A stretch of DNA of 24,317 nt from an uncultured bacterium (GTDB taxonomy: Bacteria > Patescibacteriota > Saccharimonadia > Saccharimonadales > Saccharimonadaceae). The notes below the pieces were generated by a model. The model was not told the DNA's origin. It was given only the letters and a program-made list of their open reading frames with translations, and did not search any database. The stretch is taken from contig USNP01000002.1 in assembly GCA_900556165.1 (NCBI GenBank), forward strand, positions 1 to 24,317. Reading direction: 5' to 3'. A program made the translations under genes and the position numbers. This document shows, in pieces, positions 20,327-24,317 of the stretch (positions are counted from its first letter, which is position 1; each line of letters starts with the position of its first letter).

Positions 20327-21583
20327 CTACGGAATCTTACAATCCATTCCGCTGTTAGTCTTGTTAGTTACCCAGAAATCTTTACAAAGTGGTTGTCCAT
20401 CATCTTCAAGTTGAAGAGCGAATTCTGGCAATGGGAAGTTTTGATCCTCTAAAGAAATTCGACTTTCCACGCGTCGGAATTGTGTATTTGCACGCCCTGT
20501 TGAGTCCACTTTTGGCTGTACGCCATCAAAGAAAACTAAGTTATTATTATCATCAAGAAGTTCTGCTTTAAAATCTGCACTACGATAAATTGGCGTCAAT
20601 CGCATATATGCAGCATCCGTTCTCGCAACATTTCGCATTAAAGAAATAGTGGTTGAGCAAGAATATTCACGCCCTGTTGTTGTCATATTCTCTTCACATT
20701 TAACAGGACTAATGTTATTTGTGCGTTTATTTGCATCATTTCCACGGCGTAAAAGTGGTAATGGGTGCTTTTCCGATGCTTCAACTCCTCTGGCAGGGAA
20801 AAGCATAATTTCACTTAAACCAGTTCCAGAAGTGAATGAATTATTGTCCAAAGCAGACAAAACACCACCTTGATTTTTAATATTTTCTTGATAGCCAAAG
20901 AATTGCGTTTTCAAAATTGCTGGTGAATTAGTGCGCCGTGTCCATTGCTCTCGGCTAAGCAATAAGCTATTATCAACACCCGATGTCATTGGTGTATTAA
21001 TTTCATCCAGAGTAACGTTACTATTTTTGTCTGTCAAATCCTTTTGGCTGTGCCAACTAATACGAACTTGTGAAAATTCTTTCGAACCTTTGAGTGGAAC
21101 AATTGTAGATTGCCCTTCCTCAACTTTACCCAAGAAATCTGGTGTGTTTTTTTGAATCTTCACACAAGTGTAAGCCTGGTTTAGTGTGGCATCATTCGAA
21201 GTACCATTTCCACCAGTCGTAGTTTGAACTTGAGTTTCGCTACCTTTTTTACCAATTCCTGCTGTTGCCAAAACATAACAATCTGTTGTACTATCTGCAT
21301 TCATCGCTGTAGCCATATTTTTGCAATCATTCGTTGTAAGGTTTGTACCACTTCCGCATTCCTGCTGGTAGCGGTGGAGGAAGCGTTTTGCGTCCTCCAC
21401 CCCAGCTTGCGCACTGTCATAAGCACTTTGAGAAAGATCTAATTTACTGGCTTGCTCTTGATCGCGAAGCATAATTCGAAGAAAGCTCACCGCCATAATC
21501 GAAACTAATATCGCTACAATCACCACAATGAAAATCGAAACACCGCCTTTGTGGAATTTTTTCGAAACTGAAATTTTCTTCAT
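20327..21583 (-). CDS. PilX-like minor pilin, copy 2
   Basis: The 418-aa paralog of the protein at 4727-5947 has the same plan. A basic leader ends in HKGG, followed by a hydrophobic helix (about residues 15-35), the near-identical amphipathic helix at 39-69, and a large Cys-containing polar domain. Shared segments include NQAYTCVKIQ, ISWHS, AYMRLTP and QPKVDSTGRANTQFRRVE, and both end in a Cys-Lys-Asp-Phe / Asp-Cys pattern. The middle (about 75-130 and 205-300) is divergent. The ATG lies one base after the stop of the secreted-protein gene and uses GAGG inside it. There is no Glu5, so as a pilin it would be a minor, atypical one. An assignment to PilX_N rests on layout, not on a search. Confidence 0.8.
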   Translation of the reverse strand: MKKISVSKKFHKGGVSIFIVVIVAILVSIMAVSFLRIMLRDQEQASKLDLSQSAYDSAQAGVEDAKRFLHRYQQECGSGTNLTTNDCKNMATAMNADSTTDCYVLATAGIGKKGSETQVQTTTGGNGTSNDATLNQAYTCVKIQKNTPDFLGKVEEGQSTIVPLKGSKEFSQVRISWHSQKDLTDKNSNVTLDEINTPMTSGVDNSLLLSREQWTRRTNSPAILKTQFFGYQENIKNQGGVLSALDNNSFTSGTGLSEIMLFPARGVEASEKHPLPLLRRGNDANKRTNNISPVKCEENMTTTGREYSCSTTISLMRNVARTDAAYMRLTPIYRSADFKAELLDDNNNLVFFDGVQPKVDSTGRANTQFRRVESRISLEDQNFPLPEFALQLEDDGQPLCKDFWVTNKTNSGMDCKIP

Positions 21584-21584
21584 T

Positions 21585-21608
21585 TTAATACCTCACTGGA
21601 AGTTCTTT
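21585..21608 (-). repeat. 24-base gene-junction sequence shared with 5950-5973
   Basis: It is identical to the first module across KELPVRY and the stop, including third codon positions, while the flanking bases differ. Confidence 0.85.
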
Positions 21609-24317
21609 AGTGTATGTTGTAATAATTCGACCTGGGCCGCCTGCTTGACCATATGCCCACAAATACACATCTGCACGCTGATTGTAGGTCTCAGCTGGTT
21701 CTTCGCGATTGTTTGGATTTGAGCCAGCTGTTCGCCAAGAATTGAGCGTTCTTGCAATAACCGGACCGTTAACAGCTAATGGTTTACCACAGTTTATTTC
21801 ATTTACATCAGTTTTACCAACTGGACAAGTATTAATCTCACCCAAAGCAATTAGCCAAGCGTCTACACGTGTAACATCTTTCGAAATCTTGATATTATCC
21901 GCAATAATAATCGTTTGCGCAAATTGTCCGCCAGCATTTGCTTTTGGTTCACTATTGACGATATTGCCTGTAATTGTAATATCTTTTCCGTAGTAAATAT
22001 TTGTACCATTTCCAGTTAATCCGCCAATGTTTGCATTTGCTCCAGAATTTCCTTCAACTCGAACATTTTTTGCAGCATTCGAACTTGGATAGCGCGATTT
22101 GATTGAATTAATCAAGCCCTGAACATTGTTTGAAGTTCCCCAACTTCCCCAGCTTCCTTTATCTACTATTGATGCGCTTCGTCCACCGTTGTTGATACCA
22201 TTTCGGAAAGTCAAGTTATTTGTGTTCTGTGAAGATTCAGTCTTGAAGCCAATAATCGGTTTACCGCCGAGCGCTTCGAATTCTACCCAAGAACCAAATG
22301 TTTTTCCACCAATGTCTGAACGGCTGGTTTTAATTCCACCACGAGCATAAATACCATTGCTCCAAATTTGCATTTTTGGCTTTTTAACTACAAGCACACA
22401 GATCGGAGCGGAATGTCGCCATTCGTGACCAACCTTGGCATTTTGCACTCCTTGACTTTCATCTTTACTCATTTTGTATGGCGAAATTGAAAGACCGATA
22501 CAATAGCGCGAGCCAATTTCTGCATTATTTGGAATTGTAATTCCATCCGTTCCAATCACTGTTGGTGGATTACCTTTGAATGAACCTGTCGATGTCTGAC
22601 CGCTATTACATTCAGCTGCATGTCCGCCAAATTCACCATTATAGTGCGAACAAGTATTGCTATTATTATTATCTTTGCGCTGTTTTGGTGTTTCTGGATT
22701 GCCTTCGAAATTACCAGGAATCTTCCAGCGAGTGATTACCCAACGAGATCCTGGAGGAGTTGGTGTTCCTTCACCTGTGATATTTGGTGTAACTGGTGTT
22801 GTGGTGCCAGGTTCTTGTGGAATATCTACACCACCACAGTTGGCAGTTCCAGCTTTGATACAAGGAATGAGGTCAAATTCATATGGAACATAAACACAAG
22901 ATTCAGTTGACGAAACTTTAACATTTTGCTCAGTTTCAGCGTCCCATCGAATGCTAGGGTCTCCTGAGATCCATTGATTGTTTCCGTAATACTTATATCC
23001 ATACAGCACTTTTGATTTAGGCTTATGTGTAATAATACCATTTACATTCGCACAAATAACTTGACCAACGTCAGAATTCGAAACGAAGAATGAATCTACC
23101 TGCCTATGAGCTAAACCACTAAAACTACTTCCTAAATCCTTAGTTCCACTATTCGACAAGCCGCTATGATTACCTTGGGAATTCCAATTTAGCGAAGCAC
23201 TACCCTCTTTATTATTAGAGCTTACATGAGCATTAATTTCATGTTTAAACGAAACCGTACTTCCAACTGGAGCAGTTTTTGGATTGCTTCGAGAATTAGA
23301 ACTATATCCACCGCCACCTACAGCAACTTGAGTGTTAGCATCACCAGAGGTTTTTGCATTCGACTTAGTAACTTCTTCATCATAGTAAATATCTGGATCT
23401 AGATAATATGTTTGAGTATTTACCGTAGTTCCGTTATCTCCCGTAAACCAAGAAATTGAACCCGAGTTAGATTTATAATTTTTTGCAGATATACTTAATG
23501 ATGGTCCATAAACCATACAATTGCCCCGAATAGTAGTTGTACCACTACTATCAGTATAACCGTAGTCAGACCCACTACAATTAACTGTTTTATCGGTATC
23601 GGATTGATAAGATGTGACGGAAGCTCCTTGGATTGGAAGTCCCGTACTTGAATCTAAGACAGTTATGGGAACAGTAACAATGTGCAATGTTGTCGTTTTG
23701 CTACAATCCGTTTTATCAGTATCAGCATAAGCTTTTTTATCAATATTATAATCAAATGAAATATTGTTATCTTTTTTAGTTTTATCTAAAAATTCATCCC
23801 AGCTAATATATTCACCACTATTTTCTTCTAATCTATAGATACCAATTTCACCATTATCAAGAGTGGCAACTTCTTTAAAGTAATCTCCTTTATTTTTAAT
23901 ATTCTCATCAAAATATTCTTTTGCATGTTTATATTCACCAATCCAACTTGGTGCTTCACCATTGGTTAGTTGAGATATACCTTTATGATCTATATACATA
24001 GCATAGATATTATTAATATCAAGAGATTTCTTATATTCATCTCCTTTTTTATAATCATCTGCCAATTTGTTTATGTTTGCCTTTTGAGCAATCTCTTTAG
24101 CTGGTTTCCCTGCTTTAAATAGTGGAAGGAATTCTTTATTTAATTTACTCTTAATCTCTTCAATTTTTTTAGCTCGCGCATCATTAGATATAGCGTTCAT
24201 ACTAATAATGTCATATAGATAAACAACTTTAAAAATCCTCTTGTTTCTAATTACGCAGTTCTCAAGCTCTTCCTTAAGGTATCTATTTTCGAAATTCTTA
24301 ACCTGAAATTCTTTCAG
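21585..24317 (-). CDS. Large secreted surface protein, copy 2 (5' end beyond the window)
   Basis: The frame stays open to the window edge (911 codons including stop). The first visible Met (24200) has neither a ribosome site nor a -10 box before it, so the gene is probably truncated here. The visible N-terminus has no signal peptide, unlike copy 1; that should lie further upstream. Counting from the Met at 24200: residues 1-160 are Lys/Glu-rich and soluble. About 170-250 resemble a carboxypeptidase-regulatory/Cna-B-like beta sandwich (ITVLDSSTGLPIQGASVTSY). Repeats rich in Gly/Ser/Asn follow. The C-terminal ~500 residues align with copy 1 (SCVYVPYEFD, RYCIGLSISPYKM, EWRHSAPIC, DAWLIALGEINTC, and the same last 11 residues). 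The PilX-like gene follows after one base. Function unknown; a pilus-linked adhesin is my best guess. Confidence 0.82.
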   Translation of the reverse strand: MKEFQVKNFENRYLKEELENCVIRNKRIFKVVYLYDIISMNAISNDARAKKIEEIKSKLNKEFLPLFKAGKPAKEIAQKANINKLADDYKKGDEYKKSLDINNIYAMYIDHKGISQLTNGEAPSWIGEYKHAKEYFDENIKNKGDYFKEVATLDNGEIGIYRLEENSGEYISWDEFLDKTKKDNNISFDYNIDKKAYADTDKTDCSKTTTLHIVTVPITVLDSSTGLPIQGASVTSYQSDTDKTVNCSGSDYGYTDSSGTTTIRGNCMVYGPSLSISAKNYKSNSGSISWFTGDNGTTVNTQTYYLDPDIYYDEEVTKSNAKTSGDANTQVAVGGGGYSSNSRSNPKTAPVGSTVSFKHEINAHVSSNNKEGSASLNWNSQGNHSGLSNSGTKDLGSSFSGLAHRQVDSFFVSNSDVGQVICANVNGIITHKPKSKVLYGYKYYGNNQWISGDPSIRWDAETEQNVKVSSTESCVYVPYEFDLIPCIKAGTANCGGVDIPQEPGTTTPVTPNITGEGTPTPPGSRWVITRWKIPGNFEGNPETPKQRKDNNNSNTCSHYNGEFGGHAAECNSGQTSTGSFKGNPPTVIGTDGITIPNNAEIGSRYCIGLSISPYKMSKDESQGVQNAKVGHEWRHSAPICVLVVKKPKMQIWSNGIYARGGIKTSRSDIGGKTFGSWVEFEALGGKPIIGFKTESSQNTNNLTFRNGINNGGRSASIVDKGSWGSWGTSNNVQGLINSIKSRYPSSNAAKNVRVEGNSGANANIGGLTGNGTNIYYGKDITITGNIVNSEPKANAGGQFAQTIIIADNIKISKDVTRVDAWLIALGEINTCPVGKTDVNEINCGKPLAVNGPVIARTLNSWRTAGSNPNNREEPAETYNQRADVYLWAYGQAGGPGRIITTYTKELPVRY

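Noticed and set aside
1..24317. CRISPR array, insertion sequence, integrase or phage genes
   Set aside because: I saw no regularly spaced direct repeats, transposase or recombinase motifs, or terminal inverted repeats flanking the duplicated surface modules.

Overview
The window is AT-rich (roughly two thirds A+T by eye) and densely packed, with short intergenic gaps and genes in tight runs. TGA is used as an ordinary stop (the 157-aa membrane gene at 2581) and Trp is TGG, which argues against Gracilibacteria/Absconditabacteria with TGA=Gly. Arg is often CGA, promoters are clean TATAAT types and several mRNAs look leaderless. A membrane RNase Y, a type IV-pilus-like minor pilin, large secreted proteins and several lineage-specific small membrane proteins fit a Patescibacteria/CPR genome. 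Candidatus Saccharibacteria is the best guess, but this is inference and no marker gene here proves it.

Layout from left to right. A tRNA-Lys(CUU) lies on + with a bidirectional terminator. On - is a two-gene operon: a 157-aa membrane protein translationally coupled to a membrane-anchored Clp/Hsp100-like AAA+ ATPase. This ATPase has no recognisable pore loops and no ClpP-docking loop. Back-to-back promoters at about 3061-3120 separate that operon from rny (+). Next on - is a surface operon (8855 to 4727): a 144-aa membrane-anchored protein, an 824-aa secreted protein and a PilX-like minor pilin. polA (-) has its own apparently leaderless promoter. A four-gene operon pheS-pheT-FKBP-trxB (-) ends in a terminator that contains the trxB stop codon. 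A small single-TM protein (-) and a MIP/aquaporin-like channel (+) diverge from about 17085-17127. rmuC (-) follows a small 4-TM protein, then greA (-). At the right end is a second copy of the secreted-protein plus PilX-like module (24317 to 20327), whose first gene runs off the window.

How it fits together. The housekeeping part covers RNA decay (rny), replication and repair (polA, rmuC), transcript cleavage (greA) and Phe-tRNA synthesis (pheST), plus extracytoplasmic folding and redox (FKBP, trxB). The accessory signal is the duplicated pair of large secreted protein and PilX-like pilin. The two copies share C-terminal halves, the same last 11 residues and a 24-base identical gene junction, but differ in their N-termini. 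This suggests interchangeable tip or adhesin proteins each delivered with a dedicated minor pilin, plausibly for host-cell attachment in an episymbiont. A second unusual system is the membrane Clp-like ATPase and its coupled membrane partner. No CRISPR array, insertion sequence, integrase or phage gene was seen.
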